Assembly (NCBI GenBank): GCA_013388895.1
Contig: JACAEK010000045.1
Coordinates: forward strand, 1-33,255
DNA length: 33,255 nt
Direction of reading: 5' to 3'
Source of the DNA: Candidatus Bathyarchaeota archaeon
GTDB taxonomy: Archaea; Thermoproteota; Bathyarchaeia; Bathyarchaeales; Bathycorpusculaceae
Shown here: in pieces, positions 1-8,643 of the stretch
Layout: each line of letters starts with the position of its first letter
How positions within the stretch are numbered: position 1 is the first letter of the stretch
The notes under the pieces: generated by a model
What the model saw: the letters and a program-made list of their open reading frames with translations, nothing else
Told to the model about the DNA's origin: nothing
The model's database searches: none
Position numbers and translations under genes: made by a program

Positions 1-11
1 GGAAAAAGGAG

Positions 12-114
12 GCTCCGGTAGAAAAGCCGTTAAGACGGTCTTTACCGAATATAGCCCGGTCAAGTATTCCGGCCTTTCGAGCCGAAGACGCGGGTCCGAA
101 TCCCGCCCGGAGCA
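12..114 (+). tRNA. tRNA-Glu (UUC) with an intron in the D arm
   Basis: The acceptor strands GCTCCGG (12-18) and CCGGAGC (107-113) pair, with A114 as discriminator; no CCA is encoded. The T arm is GCGGG/CCCGC (90-94/102-106). The anticodon arm has stem GGC/GCC extended by C-G, and loop CTTTCGA, giving anticodon TTC (glutamate). The gene is 103 nt long. Removing 22-49 leaves a 75-nt tRNA with a normal D arm (G10 TAT A14 ... GG ... A21). There is no intron at the usual 37/38 site. The T loop reads TCCGAAT, so a C sits at position 55 where U is nearly universal, and the outermost anticodon-stem pair is C-A. The family call is firm; the intron borders are inferred from the expected mature sequence. 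Confidence 0.9.
22..49 (+). other. 28-nt tRNA intron between positions 10 and 11
   Basis: The intron is inferred because removing these bases restores a canonical D arm. GGTA at the end of exon 1 (17-20) pairs with TACC (43-46) near the intron's 3' end, giving the 4-bp central helix expected of a bulge-helix-bulge substrate of archaeal splicing endonuclease. Inside the intron, AAG (24-26) pairs with CTT (40-42), and CCGT (27-30) pairs with ACGG (35-38) around a TAAG loop. The outer helix is weak, so this is at best a relaxed bulge-helix-bulge. Confidence 0.7.
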
Positions 115-195
115 TCTCTCTACGTTGGTTATTTGTAAAAACTCATATAGTAGCTGTGTCTATCGAATAATCTTCTAAAATTAAGGCGATGGGGA

Positions 196-1731
196 ATGGC
201 GGAAAGTCTAGACGAAGCTTATAAGAAACTGATGGAAAAAATTAAGGATTTCATCATTTTTCAGTCTGCAGAATCAGTTATTCACTGGGACATGGAAACG
301 ATGATGCCGCCTAAGGCAATACAACTGCGAAGTCAACAGTTAGCTCTGCTGAGCCGAATTGAACACAAAATGGGCACAGACCCAGAAATAGGCAAACTGC
401 TCAAACAGATTAAGCAAAATCCAAGATACGACAAGCTAAACAATGTCCAAAAGAGAAATGTGTACTTGACAAAGAAGCGCTATGACGAGGAAACAAAACT
501 CCCAGAAGAGCTTGTAGTAGAAATTGCCAAGCAACAGGCTATAGCAGTGGATGTTTGGAAGAAGGCTAAGGCATCCCAAAACTTCGCCATGTTTAAGCAA
601 GAGCTTGAAAAGATGGTTGAGTTGAAGAAGAAGGCTGCAGAAATTTTGATGGAAGTAAAGAGGACGACTACGCCTTACGATGCGCTAATAGACATTTTCG
701 AGCCAAAAATGACCGCTAAGACAATTACACAAGTTTTTGACGAACTTAGGACAGGTTTAGTGAGGCTGCTAAAGAAATGCGAATCTTCCAAAAAACATCC
801 GAATACAAGCGTTCTCAAGCGCAAAATTTCAGTAGATACGCAACGTAGAATCGCCAAGGCTTTGGCGGAATCTGTCGGATATGATACGGCATCAAAAAAT
901 GCGGGGGGCAGAATAGATGAGACTGAGCATCCATTTACAACAGGCTATTATGATGACGTGCGAATTACAACGCATTATTATGAGGATATGTTTGCCTCAT
1001 CTGTGTTCTCTGTGCTGCATGAAGCGGGACACGCCATTTATGAACAAGACTTAAAACAAGATTGGATGTACCAACCAGTCGGTTCAGGCTGCTCTTCAGG
1101 CTTTCATGAATCTCAGTCACGATTCATAGAAAACATAATTGGACGCTCACGCGAGTTCTGGGTCTACTTCCTTCCAAAACTAAAGGAAATCACTGGCAAA
1201 ACCTTTGCAGATGTTAACTTGGATAATCTTGTCCATGCAATAAATCAAGTTAAGCCCTCCAAAATTCGCGTGGAAGCAGACGAAATAACCTACTGCTTGC
1301 ACATTGTCATAAGATTCAACATTGAACGCGACTTGTTCGCTGACAAAATTAAGGTTAAGGAGCTACCAGAAATATGGAATCAAAACTATAAGGAATATAT
1401 TGACATAAAAATCGAGAACGATTCTGAGGGCGTAATGCAAGATACTCACTGGGCTAGCGGCTTATTCGGCTATTTTCCAAGCTACGCATTAGGCAACGTC
1501 TACAGCGGACAGCTACTTGCAACGATGGAGAAAGACTTGCCAAACTGGAGAAAACAGTTGGAAAAAGGCAAATTCAGCCCGGTAAAAGATTGGCTAATCG
1601 AAAACGTTCACAGTCACGGAGACTTATATGACCCCCCACAGCTCATTAAAAAGATTACAGGAAAAGAATTGAACGTCAAACCCTACTTGAATTATCTGAA
1701 CGAAAAATATTCAGAACTCTATGACTTCTAA
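196..1731 (+). CDS. Carboxypeptidase Taq family (M32) metallocarboxypeptidase
   Basis: This is a cytosolic zinc carboxypeptidase that releases C-terminal amino acids from peptides. At 511 residues it has the usual M32 length (about 500). All family signatures are visible in order: DVRITT near residue 255, the zinc site HEAGH at 275-279, HESQ at 304-307 (third metal ligand region), IRVEAD near 355, and GVMQDTHW near 414. ATG 196 follows a GGGGA ribosome-binding site, and a TATA-like CATATAG lies at about 144-150. It is monocistronic between the tRNA and the fae-hps gene. A role in peptide recycling is inferred from the family. Confidence 0.93.
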   Translation: MAESLDEAYKKLMEKIKDFIIFQSAESVIHWDMETMMPPKAIQLRSQQLALLSRIEHKMGTDPEIGKLLKQIKQNPRYDKLNNVQKRNVYLTKKRYDEETKLPEELVVEIAKQQAIAVDVWKKAKASQNFAMFKQELEKMVELKKKAAEILMEVKRTTTPYDALIDIFEPKMTAKTITQVFDELRTGLVRLLKKCESSKKHPNTSVLKRKISVDTQRRIAKALAESVGYDTASKNAGGRIDETEHPFTTGYYDDVRITTHYYEDMFASSVFSVLHEAGHAIYEQDLKQDWMYQPVGSGCSSGFHESQSRFIENIIGRSREFWVYFLPKLKEITGKTFADVNLDNLVHAINQVKPSKIRVEADEITYCLHIVIRFNIERDLFADKIKVKELPEIWNQNYKEYIDIKIENDSEGVMQDTHWASGLFGYFPSYALGNVYSGQLLATMEKDLPNWRKQLEKGKFSPVKDWLIENVHSHGDLYDPPQLIKKITGKELNVKPYLNYLNEKYSELYDF

Positions 1732-1875
1732 TCGTGTTTCGTCATCGCATCTTCTCTCATTTTTCGCATATTCTAATTGAAAGCGTAGGAGTGATTCAAT
1801 TTTTCGAAATTCTACCGACAGTTTTTGAAAGCGCCCTCCTCCAATGATGGGTACATCATTGCAGATTCCGACAGT

Positions 1876-1883
1876 CTTATATA
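1876..1883 (+). promoter_or_regulatory. TATA box of the HTH-fae-hps gene
   Basis: CTTATATA lies about 36-43 bp before ATG 1919. Archaeal transcription starts about 25 bp after such a box, near 1905. This leaves a very short leader and puts the upstream ATG 1844 outside the transcript. Confidence 0.55.
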
Positions 1884-1918
1884 GGACTGCGAGTAAAGAT
1901 ATTCCGCAGTGGCTTAGA

Positions 1919-3373
1919 ATGTCGAATCGTGACGTTAAAAAACCGACATCAAAAGAAGAACTTATCAGCATGTTAACCGATGCCGCCAAAAAAGAGATAG
2001 AAATACGAGGATTATCAAGAAAAAAGTCGACAAAACCGACAGTTTCTGGAACTGCTAAACATTTGAACATACATAGAGATACGCTTTATACGTGGCTTAA
2101 AGAATTTAACGTCGATTTCGACGAGATTTCTGGAGAAATATCGACAAATTTGTTGGAGAGTGTCGAAACGTCTAAGAAATATGCTTATTTGATTGGTGAA
2201 GCTCTTATAGGAGAAGGTAACGAAGTTGCGCACATAGATCTTCTAATAGGCGACAAAGAGGGGCCTGTCGGAGAGGCATTCGCATTAGGACTTTCAAATC
2301 TTTCTGTTGGGCATACACCGCTTTTGGCAGTTATACGACCTAATCTTCCACCTAAGCCGCATACTTTGTTAGTGCCAAAAGTCACAGTAAAGAATCTGGA
2401 AGATGCGGGAAAGATATTTGGTCCTGCTCAGGCTGCTGTGGCGAAAGCTGTTGCAGACGCTGTCGAGGAAGGACTGGTTCCAAAAGATAAGCTAGACGAT
2501 TGGGTCATAGTGTGCAGTGTTTTTGTCCACCCCGAGGCAGGTGATTACCGCAAGATATACCATTACAATTATGGAGCAACTAAGTTGGCTTTAAAAAGAG
2601 CCTTAGCAAAGTATCCTACTTTAGAGAAAATCCTCTACGACAAAGACAGAGCTAAACATCCTGTTATGGGATTTAGAGTGCCACGCCTCTGGAGACCGCC
2701 ATACGTGCAAATTTCGCTTGACATACCTGAACTGGAAAGAAATAAGAAGATTATAGCTCAGATCCCAAAAAGCGACAGAATAATACTTGAAGCAGGAACG
2801 CCCCTAATTAAAAGGTACGGCACAAAAGTGATCAGCGATTTGAGAGAAATCGCCAAAGACGTATTCGTCATCGCAGACTTGAAGACTCTAGACGTTGGGA
2901 AGGTCGAAGTGGATCTAGCATACGAAGAAACTGCTGACGCTGTTGTCGCCGCCGGATTAGCTCCGATAGAAACCCTCGACTCATTCATCCACGAGGCAAA
3001 GAGACTTGGAATTTACGCAGTAGTAGACATGTTAAATGTGGAAGATTCACTCGCGAAACTGAAACCACTTAAGGAATTTCCCGACGTGGTTATTCTGCAT
3101 AGAGGAATAGATCAAGAAACTGGAAGATCTATTGGTTTAGAGTTGATTCAAGAGATGCGGCAGACGTTTAAGGACAAAAAATTCTTAATCGCTGTGGCAG
3201 GGGGAATAGTGCCTGAAACAGCCAAAGAGGCATTGGAAAAAGGTGCCGACATAATTATCGTGGGAAGATATGTTACTCAATCGAAAGACATTGAACGTGC
3301 AGTAAGAGACTTTCTGGAGCTAACACCCACGATGCGCGAAGACGTGGACTTGTTCAGGGTCCACGTAGAATAG
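1919..3373 (+). CDS. fae-hps: HTH - formaldehyde-activating enzyme - 3-hexulose-6-phosphate synthase fusion
   Basis: This bifunctional enzyme is known in archaea. Fae condenses formaldehyde with tetrahydromethanopterin; Hps interconverts formaldehyde plus ribulose 5-phosphate with hexulose 6-phosphate, which archaea use to make pentose phosphates. With the start at ATG 1919 the protein has 484 residues. Residues about 90-250 are Fae ([10 protein letters not shown], with catalytic His in VAHIDL at about 105). Residues about 260-484 are Hps (ADLKTLDVG active-site strand, and the phosphate-binding [11 protein letters not shown]). Residues 1-88 are additional and contain a helix-turn-helix-like stretch at about 41-70 ([20 protein letters not shown]), which standard Fae-Hps proteins (about 390-410 aa) lack. 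An in-frame ATG at 1844 would add 25 residues, but the TATA box at 1876 argues against it. DNA binding is inferred only. Confidence 0.92.
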   Translation: MSNRDVKKPTSKEELISMLTDAAKKEIEIRGLSRKKSTKPTVSGTAKHLNIHRDTLYTWLKEFNVDFDEISGEISTNLLESVETSKKYAYLIGEALIGEGNEVAHIDLLIGDKEGPVGEAFALGLSNLSVGHTPLLAVIRPNLPPKPHTLLVPKVTVKNLEDAGKIFGPAQAAVAKAVADAVEEGLVPKDKLDDWVIVCSVFVHPEAGDYRKIYHYNYGATKLALKRALAKYPTLEKILYDKDRAKHPVMGFRVPRLWRPPYVQISLDIPELERNKKIIAQIPKSDRIILEAGTPLIKRYGTKVISDLREIAKDVFVIADLKTLDVGKVEVDLAYEETADAVVAAGLAPIETLDSFIHEAKRLGIYAVVDMLNVEDSLAKLKPLKEFPDVVILHRGIDQETGRSIGLELIQEMRQTFKDKKFLIAVAGGIVPETAKEALEKGADIIIVGRYVTQSKDIERAVRDFLELTPTMREDVDLFRVHVE

Positions 3374-3421
3374 CAACAATACACAAACGGTCTAAAGCTA
3401 TTCATTCTCCTTAACTTTTTA

Positions 3422-4609
3422 TCACGTGAAAATGCTGAAGGCTACGTAAGCTGAGAAGAAAATTATGCTTGCTATTAGAAATATACATGCGAAGCCAAAT
3501 GTTTGGGCGATGAAAGGACCGAGAAAAGAACCGCTTGCTCCACCAATGCCTAGAAGTACGTTGAATAAGCCTGCCTTTCCAGAGGGTATGATTTCCATAG
3601 ATAGTGAAAGAGAGTGAACAAGAAATAGGGCATAGGCGAAACCCATGAGAATCAATATTGCAGCTGCCAAAACTGCACCGTATGTTGACTTTTGTGTCAA
3701 AGTTATCAAAAGAAGCGATAAAACACTCCGAAACACTACAGTTCTGCCGATCTGAGATTTGCTGGCTACGCTAGCCAGTTTTCTGCCTGCAAGAAAATAT
3801 CCGGCTACGCCTCCGCTGGAATTTAAAACGTATAACGCGAAAATCAGGCTTGGTGACAGAGTTAATTCTTCAGAGAAGAAAACAGGAAGGGGTGTAAAAA
3901 GCATGCTTGCAGCGATCGAAAAGAGAACCAGACCACTGCAGAAAGCGCGCAAATTGTCCCTTCTTATTTTTTCGTTTGTGGATAACCCGTCAAGAATTCG
4001 TGACGCAATATGCACGCCTTTGAAGGCAAAATCAACGCTCTTTTCTATGTTCACCAAGCTTCTCTCAAAAATTAGCAGCGGATCTGTTACTAGGATTAAA
4101 GAGAATATGAAGGCAATTAAATTTAAACTGCTACATACTAGCAATGTAAATGAGGGAACCAGTCCGTAAGCAGACATCAGAAATCCCAAAACAAGCCCAA
4201 TAAGCCAACCAGTCTCAGTAAAACCCTCATAGAATGCAAATGCTCTCCGCCATTCTCTGTGGGAGTAAAGCTCAGCTATAAGCACATTTTTGGGTGGTTC
4301 ATGAGCTATGTGGAGCATTGACATAACAGCATAAAGAATGATCAAGAAGCTCAAGTTTGTTGTGAGAGAAAAAAAGTACAAAATGATTGTTGATGAGAGA
4401 AAAGAAATGAGAATGTAGCGCTTGTATCGTTTTGATTTATCACATGTATAACCCCAAAAGAAAGAGGCGGGAATCGCAGAAAACAATGCCACAGCAGACA
4501 TTACTCCTATGTCAACTAGTGAACCGCCAATAGCTAGGATATACAAGGTAAGAAAAATTGACAGCAATCCGAAAGCCATTTCGTGAAAGAAAAATCCTAA
4601 TCGCCACAT
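3422..4609 (-). CDS. Major facilitator superfamily transporter
   Basis: A 395-residue, very hydrophobic protein with about 12 predicted membrane segments in two halves and a charged central loop around residues 185-215. The loop between helices 2 and 3 carries an MFS motif A-like sequence, GYTCDKSKRYKR. The substrate cannot be told; drug or sugar efflux-type MFS proteins look alike. The gene converges with fae-hps (48 nt between the stops) and diverges from the S6e operon. Its ATG lies about 27 bp after the centre of a TATA-like box, which suggests a leaderless mRNA. Confidence 0.85.
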   Translation of the reverse strand: MWRLGFFFHEMAFGLLSIFLTLYILAIGGSLVDIGVMSAVALFSAIPASFFWGYTCDKSKRYKRYILISFLSSTIILYFFSLTTNLSFLIILYAVMSMLHIAHEPPKNVLIAELYSHREWRRAFAFYEGFTETGWLIGLVLGFLMSAYGLVPSFTLLVCSSLNLIAFIFSLILVTDPLLIFERSLVNIEKSVDFAFKGVHIASRILDGLSTNEKIRRDNLRAFCSGLVLFSIAASMLFTPLPVFFSEELTLSPSLIFALYVLNSSGGVAGYFLAGRKLASVASKSQIGRTVVFRSVLSLLLITLTQKSTYGAVLAAAILILMGFAYALFLVHSLSLSMEIIPSGKAGLFNVLLGIGGASGSFLGPFIAQTFGFACIFLIASIIFFSAYVAFSIFT

Positions 4610-4632
4610 AGCCAGACAACACTTTCAAAGCT

Positions 4633-4642
4633 GAATTAAAAC
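4633..4642 (-). promoter_or_regulatory. TATA-like box for the MFS gene, leaderless-type
   Basis: GTTTTAATTC on the minus strand is centred about 28 bp before ATG 4609, so transcription would begin at or next to the start codon. Confidence 0.45.
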
Positions 4643-4677
4643 TTTTACTTGCAAGTATCCATTTTGTATAATGAGAG

Positions 4678-4687
4678 TTTAATAAAT
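4678..4687 (+). promoter_or_regulatory. TATA-like box for the S6e operon
   Basis: TTTAATAAAT lies about 55 bp before the S6e start, which allows a leader of about 30 nt containing the SD sequence GGAGTGA (4725-4731). Confidence 0.4.
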
Positions 4688-4739
4688 CCTTAATAGAGAG
4701 AGATTCAACTTTCATAAAACCACTGGAGTGACATCGTTC

Positions 4740-5192
4740 ATGGCAAAATTCAAGGTAATCGTATCTGACCCGGAAACGGGAACTTCGAGCGTCTTGGAGC
4801 TGGAAGAAACACGTGCAACACCATTGATTGGAAGAAAATTAGGTGAAATAATTGATGGGTCAGTAGTTAACTTGCCCAGCCACAAAGTACAGATAATGGG
4901 CGGGTCAGATAAAGATGGATTTCCAATGCGTCAAAACATTCACGGTGGGGTAAGACGCCAAGTAATGTTGAGCGGCGGAGTCGGTTTTAAATCCAAAAGT
5001 GCAGGTGAGAGAAGGCGCAAAACGATTCGTGGAAATGTGATAACAGACGAGATTGTCCAGGTAAACATGAAGATCGTGGAAAAACCAAAGCAACCCAAAG
5101 AAGCCAAAAAAGAAAAACCTAAGGAAAAGAAACAGAAAGCAAAGCTTGAAAAAGAAACTGAGCAAGAAGTCCAGACAGCAAACAGCACTTGA
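4740..5192 (+). CDS. rps6e: 30S ribosomal protein S6e
   Basis: A small-subunit ribosomal protein. The core (KFKVIVSDPETG, GRKLGEIIDGSVV, GGSDKDGFPMR, GGVRRQVMLSGGVGF, RRRKTIRGN) is the standard archaeal S6e. ATG 4740 is preferred over GTG 4728 because GGAGTGA ends 9 nt before it, giving 150 residues. The last 40 or so residues form a Lys/Glu-rich tail that probably contacts RNA. First gene of a co-directional set that continues with aIF2-gamma. Confidence 0.95.
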   Translation: MAKFKVIVSDPETGTSSVLELEETRATPLIGRKLGEIIDGSVVNLPSHKVQIMGGSDKDGFPMRQNIHGGVRRQVMLSGGVGFKSKSAGERRRKTIRGNVITDEIVQVNMKIVEKPKQPKEAKKEKPKEKKQKAKLEKETEQEVQTANST

Positions 5193-5269
5193 ACTTCTAC
5201 TCAAAATTTATTAGCCCGCATAATTTAATCCTTTCAATAACTTGTAAATAGTTATAGGAAAATGGAGAA

Positions 5270-6514
5270 ATGAGCAGCGAAAAAAGCAAGGCTTTGCTGA
5301 GACAGCCGGAAGTAAACATTGGCACCATAGGACACGTTGATCATGGTAAAACAACATTAGTGCAAGCGTTAACTGGTATCTGGGCGTCTAGGCACAGCGA
5401 AGAACTCAAAAGAGGTATTACAATAAAATTAGGCTACGCAGATATGACAATTTACAAATGCCCAAAGTGCGAACCGCCAAAAAACTATTCAACACAGCCT
5501 GTTTGTCCAGATTGCGGCTCAAAAGCAGTTTTCATGCGAGCAATCAGTTTTGTAGACGCCCCAGGGCATGAAGCATTAATGGCAACAATGCTTTCCGGAG
5601 CGGCAATCATGGATGGCGCCATACTTGTAATTGCTGCTGATGAGTTGTGCCCGCAACCTCAGACAAGAGAACATCTAACGGCAGCAGAAATTATTGGTGT
5701 GAAAAATATGATCATCGTGCAGAATAAAATTGACGTTGTTGACGAAAAGAGAGCGCATGAAAGCTATGAAGAAATTAAGAATTTTGTGAAAGGAACCATT
5801 GCTGAAGATGCACCAATAATACCAATTTCAGCGCAACGCAGAGTAAACATAGACTTTCTAATTCAGGCAATAGAAGAGTTCATACCAACTCCTAAAAGAG
5901 ACGAAACAAAGCCCCCGCTCATGTATGTTGTTCGCTCATTTGACGTTAACAAGCCTGGCACTCCCATTGAGAAGTTGGAAGGAGGCGTAATTGGAGGCAC
6001 AATACTACAAGGCAAGTTTACCGTTGGCGAAGAGATAGAAATTCGCCCAGGCATAACCATAGAAGAAAAAGGCACATATAATCCTCTATTCAGCGAAATC
6101 GTCAGCCTGCATATAGGTGAAAAAAGCGTAGATGAAGTCCGTAGTGGCGGCCTAGTGGGAGTAGGAACTCTCTTGGATCCATCTTTTTCGAAGGCAGACG
6201 GCTTAACAGGAAATATTGTCGGAAAAGTGGGACTACTTCCGCCGACATTGTCTGAGGTAACTTTGGAGGCACACGTCCTCGAACGTGCTGTTGGTACGAA
6301 GGAGCTTATGAAAATTCAAGAAATAATTTTGGGTGAAACGTTGCTCCTGCATGTTGGCGCCGCCATAACAACTGGAAAAGTCACATCAATGAAAAAGGGC
6401 ACGGTTACAATAAAACTTGCCAGGCCTGTTTGCACACAAACCAGTTCAAGAGTTGCCCTAAGCCGAAAAATAACTGGTAGATGGCGATTTATAGGCTACG
6501 GAATGATACGCTAA
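5270..6514 (+). CDS. eif2g: Translation initiation factor 2 subunit gamma
   Basis: The GTPase subunit of archaeal IF2, which delivers Met-tRNAi to the small ribosomal subunit. All GTP-binding motifs are present: GHVDHGKTT (21-29), DAPGH (96-100) and NKID (152-155). The aIF2-gamma zinc knuckle (CPKCEPP...CPDCG) follows the switch region, and two beta-barrel domains make up the C-terminal half. 414 residues is the usual length. The gene sits between S6e and a PIN-domain gene, with 2 nt to the latter. Confidence 0.97.
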   Translation: MSSEKSKALLRQPEVNIGTIGHVDHGKTTLVQALTGIWASRHSEELKRGITIKLGYADMTIYKCPKCEPPKNYSTQPVCPDCGSKAVFMRAISFVDAPGHEALMATMLSGAAIMDGAILVIAADELCPQPQTREHLTAAEIIGVKNMIIVQNKIDVVDEKRAHESYEEIKNFVKGTIAEDAPIIPISAQRRVNIDFLIQAIEEFIPTPKRDETKPPLMYVVRSFDVNKPGTPIEKLEGGVIGGTILQGKFTVGEEIEIRPGITIEEKGTYNPLFSEIVSLHIGEKSVDEVRSGGLVGVGTLLDPSFSKADGLTGNIVGKVGLLPPTLSEVTLEAHVLERAVGTKELMKIQEIILGETLLLHVGAAITTGKVTSMKKGTVTIKLARPVCTQTSSRVALSRKITGRWRFIGYGMIR

Positions 6515-6516
6515 AC

Positions 6517-6942
6517 ATGACAACAAAAAGACAACATGAAAACGCATTATTGAGGATAATTTTGGACTCAAACGCCCTTTTTGTTCCGCTTCAATTAAAG
6601 ATTGACATTTTTGAAGCTTTAGAGACTCTCTTAGGCAGAAAATTTGAGCCGATATTGCTATCATCCATCAAGCAAGAGTTGGAGACAATTGCTGAAAAAG
6701 GCCCACCAAAAATGCGTAAATGGGCGTCGTATGCTCTTAAACTAGCAGAAAAATGTGCTTTCTTAGAAGTCGAGGACAAGACAGCAAAATCTCCTGATGA
6801 TGCTATTGTTGAAGTAGCCAAAAAAGGTAATTGCTTAGTTTTTACGAATGACAGAGAACTTAGGAAGAGGCTAAGAAATATAAGTGTGCCAGTTATCTAT
6901 GTGAGGCAAAAGTCACGCCTAGAAATTGACGGGAGAGCATAG
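6517..6942 (+). CDS. PIN-domain protein (Fcf1/Utp24-like)
   Basis: A 141-residue PIN fold with the acidic residues expected of a metal-dependent RNase: Asp17 in the first strand (IILDSNALF), an Asp pair in KSPDDAIVE, and the final Asp in FTNDRELRKRL. PIN proteins at this spot, right after aIF2-gamma, are related to the rRNA-processing Fcf1/Utp24 group rather than to VapC toxins, and no antitoxin lies beside it. ATG 6517 is used because the earlier ATG (6481) lies inside aIF2-gamma. The link to ribosome assembly is inferred from context. Confidence 0.85.
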   Translation: MTTKRQHENALLRIILDSNALFVPLQLKIDIFEALETLLGRKFEPILLSSIKQELETIAEKGPPKMRKWASYALKLAEKCAFLEVEDKTAKSPDDAIVEVAKKGNCLVFTNDRELRKRLRNISVPVIYVRQKSRLEIDGRA

Positions 6943-6946
6943 TCCC

Positions 6947-7561
6947 TTGTTTAAACTTGTAACATTAGAAGACACTATTCGCATTCCACCCGAAACCTTC
7001 GGCAATCCACTAGAGGCTGTAGGCCATCAACAGGTTAAAGCAAAATACGAAGGAGTTGTCGACGAAGAATTAGGCTACGTCATAGCTGTCATCGATGTAA
7101 AGGCAAACCCTATTGGAAAAATAATCCCTGGTGACGGCGCAACTTATCATAAAGTGACTTTTTCTTTGCTAACATTTTATCCAAAAGTTCAGGAGATTGT
7201 AGAAGGCGAAGTTGTGGAGATTGCGGACTTCGGTGCATTTGTGCGCATAGGACCAATCGATGCGTTACTTCATGTTTCACAACTTATGGACGACTTCATT
7301 TCCTACGATGAAAAACAAGGAGTGCTGCTAGGCAAAGAAACGAAAAAGAAACTCGTCAGCGGAGATCAAGTTCGTGTACGAATAACTGCTGTCTCACTAG
7401 GAAGGGCAGGAAGCTCTGGCAAAATAGGCGTAACAGCTAGGCAGCCTTTTCTAGGCAAGCTGGAATGGATTGAACAAGAAGTTCAGAGAATAAAAGAAGC
7501 TGTAGAAAAGGAGCCAACAGAGAAGGAGAAAACTGAATCAACAAAGTCAAAAGGTGGGTAA
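6947..7561 (+). CDS. rpoE1: DNA-directed RNA polymerase subunit E' (Rpo7)
   Basis: Rpo7 forms the polymerase stalk with Rpo4 and helps open the promoter and bind the transcript. The N-terminal tip domain (FKLVTLEDTIRIPPETFG) is followed by an S1-type RNA-binding domain from about residue 82 (EGEVVEIADFGAFVRIGPIDALLHVSQ). The start is taken as TTG 6947, which matches the family's N-terminus and lies about 9 nt after GGGAGAG (6931-6937); 204 residues. The tail is acidic/Lys-rich. Only 4 nt separate it from the PIN gene and none from Spt4. Confidence 0.95.
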   Translation: MFKLVTLEDTIRIPPETFGNPLEAVGHQQVKAKYEGVVDEELGYVIAVIDVKANPIGKIIPGDGATYHKVTFSLLTFYPKVQEIVEGEVVEIADFGAFVRIGPIDALLHVSQLMDDFISYDEKQGVLLGKETKKKLVSGDQVRVRITAVSLGRAGSSGKIGVTARQPFLGKLEWIEQEVQRIKEAVEKEPTEKEKTESTKSKGG

Positions 7562-7747
7562 ATGAGCGAGAAAGCTTGCACTGCATGCCACTTCATAACG
7601 AAAGAGAGCATATGCCCAAAATGCAAAAACACGTCTTTAAGCGACGACTTCAGTGGCATAGTAATAATGTTTGATCCTGAAGGTTCAGCAATAGCAAAAG
7701 CCATGAACATCAAAGAGAAAGGACGCTACGCGTTAAAGGTTAGATGA
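7562..7747 (+). CDS. spt4: Transcription elongation factor Spt4 (RpoE'')
   Basis: A 61-residue zinc-ribbon protein with Cys6-x2-Cys9 and Cys18-x2-Cys21, the core FSGIVIMFDPEGSAIAKAM and the ending GRYALKVR, all typical of archaeal Spt4. It partners Spt5 to bind the polymerase clamp and aid processivity. The ATG follows the Rpo7 stop directly, as in many archaea. Confidence 0.95.
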   Translation: MSEKACTACHFITKESICPKCKNTSLSDDFSGIVIMFDPEGSAIAKAMNIKEKGRYALKVR

Positions 7748-7748
7748 G

Positions 7749-8282
7749 ATGCCAATAGCGTATAGTCTAACACGAGAACTGCGTGTAAAGCTTAAGACTC
7801 CTATTGGCGTGTTGGTCCGAGGATCATTTACTGAGACAATGAGAATTTTCAAAGGTATAATTGAAAAAGAAAAGCCTATGCGTATAATTTCTGTTGGAGA
7901 CACTGTTACAAGAAATCTTGCAGAAAATCATGTGGTTTTTCATGTGGCTATTGTGGATAACCGAGTCATGAGAAGAGATGCACCACCAATCACTCTTAAA
8001 ATGGAAAGAACCGTGTACGTCAAGAACCCTCATGGAACAATAACTGAAGAAGCTGCGGAGGTCGTTCGTAAAGCATTAGAAAGTAATTGCAGCACCAAAA
8101 TAGTTGTGGATGGAGAAGAAGATTTGCTGACGCTAGTAGCCGTTTTTTACTCACCGGAAAATTCCCTCGTGGTTTATGGCCAGCCCCATGAAGGCATTGT
8201 CGTAGTCAAAGTAACGCCCGAAAAAAAGAAGGAAGTAGCAGCAATTCTTAAAACCATGGAAGATGCTCGAAAAGCTAAATAA
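7749..8282 (+). CDS. GTP-dependent dephospho-CoA kinase (DUF359)
   Basis: The archaeal enzyme for the last step of coenzyme A synthesis: phosphorylation of dephospho-CoA with GTP. Its fold is unrelated to bacterial CoaE. The 177-residue protein shows the DUF359 signatures PIGVLVRGSF, ISVGDTVTRNL (near 47-57), VDGEEDLLTL (near 117-126) and VVYGQPHEGIVVV (near 138-150). The start overlaps the Spt4 stop region by codon spacing (1 nt apart), typical of this conserved archaeal gene order. Confidence 0.93.
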   Translation: MPIAYSLTRELRVKLKTPIGVLVRGSFTETMRIFKGIIEKEKPMRIISVGDTVTRNLAENHVVFHVAIVDNRVMRRDAPPITLKMERTVYVKNPHGTITEEAAEVVRKALESNCSTKIVVDGEEDLLTLVAVFYSPENSLVVYGQPHEGIVVVKVTPEKKKEVAAILKTMEDARKAK

Positions 8283-8325
8283 GAAGGCACTATATCAACT
8301 CAACACCACAAACGAGGAAACACTA

Positions 8326-8640
8326 ATGGAAATAAAAATACTCGCAGACAACGAAAACACCTTGTTGAAAAGAAGAGAAGTGCATTTTCAAGTTGAACAC
8401 AAACAAACAGGGAATACTCCTCCCAGACTTGAGGTTAGAAAGGCTTTAGCTACCGCGCTAAAACTTGATTCAGAGTTGATTTTTATTAAAAAATTCAAGA
8501 CAAGAACTGGAACTAATACAGCAGTTGGAATTGCGAACGTTTATGATTCCGGTGAACAAGCAAAACTTGTCGAACCAGAGTATATTGTTAAGCGAAACAT
8601 ACCGCCTGAAAAGCCGAAAGAAGAAGAGGCAAAGGGATAA
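8326..8640 (+). CDS. rps24e: 30S ribosomal protein S24e
   Basis: The start MEIKILADNENTLLKRREV, then RLEVRKALATALKLD and the loop KTRTGTNTAVGIANVYD, identify S24e. ATG 8326 is preferred over the in-frame ATG 8263 inside the previous gene: it follows GAGGAAA and gives the family's usual N-terminus (104 residues). The C-terminus is Lys/Glu/Pro-rich. S27ae begins 3 nt after the stop. Confidence 0.95.
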   Translation: MEIKILADNENTLLKRREVHFQVEHKQTGNTPPRLEVRKALATALKLDSELIFIKKFKTRTGTNTAVGIANVYDSGEQAKLVEPEYIVKRNIPPEKPKEEEAKG

Positions 8641-8643
8641 TAG

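Noticed and set aside
1844-1918. Extension of the HTH-Fae-Hps protein to the upstream ATG 1844
   Set aside because: The TATA box at 1876 lies inside this stretch, so the transcript would start after it.
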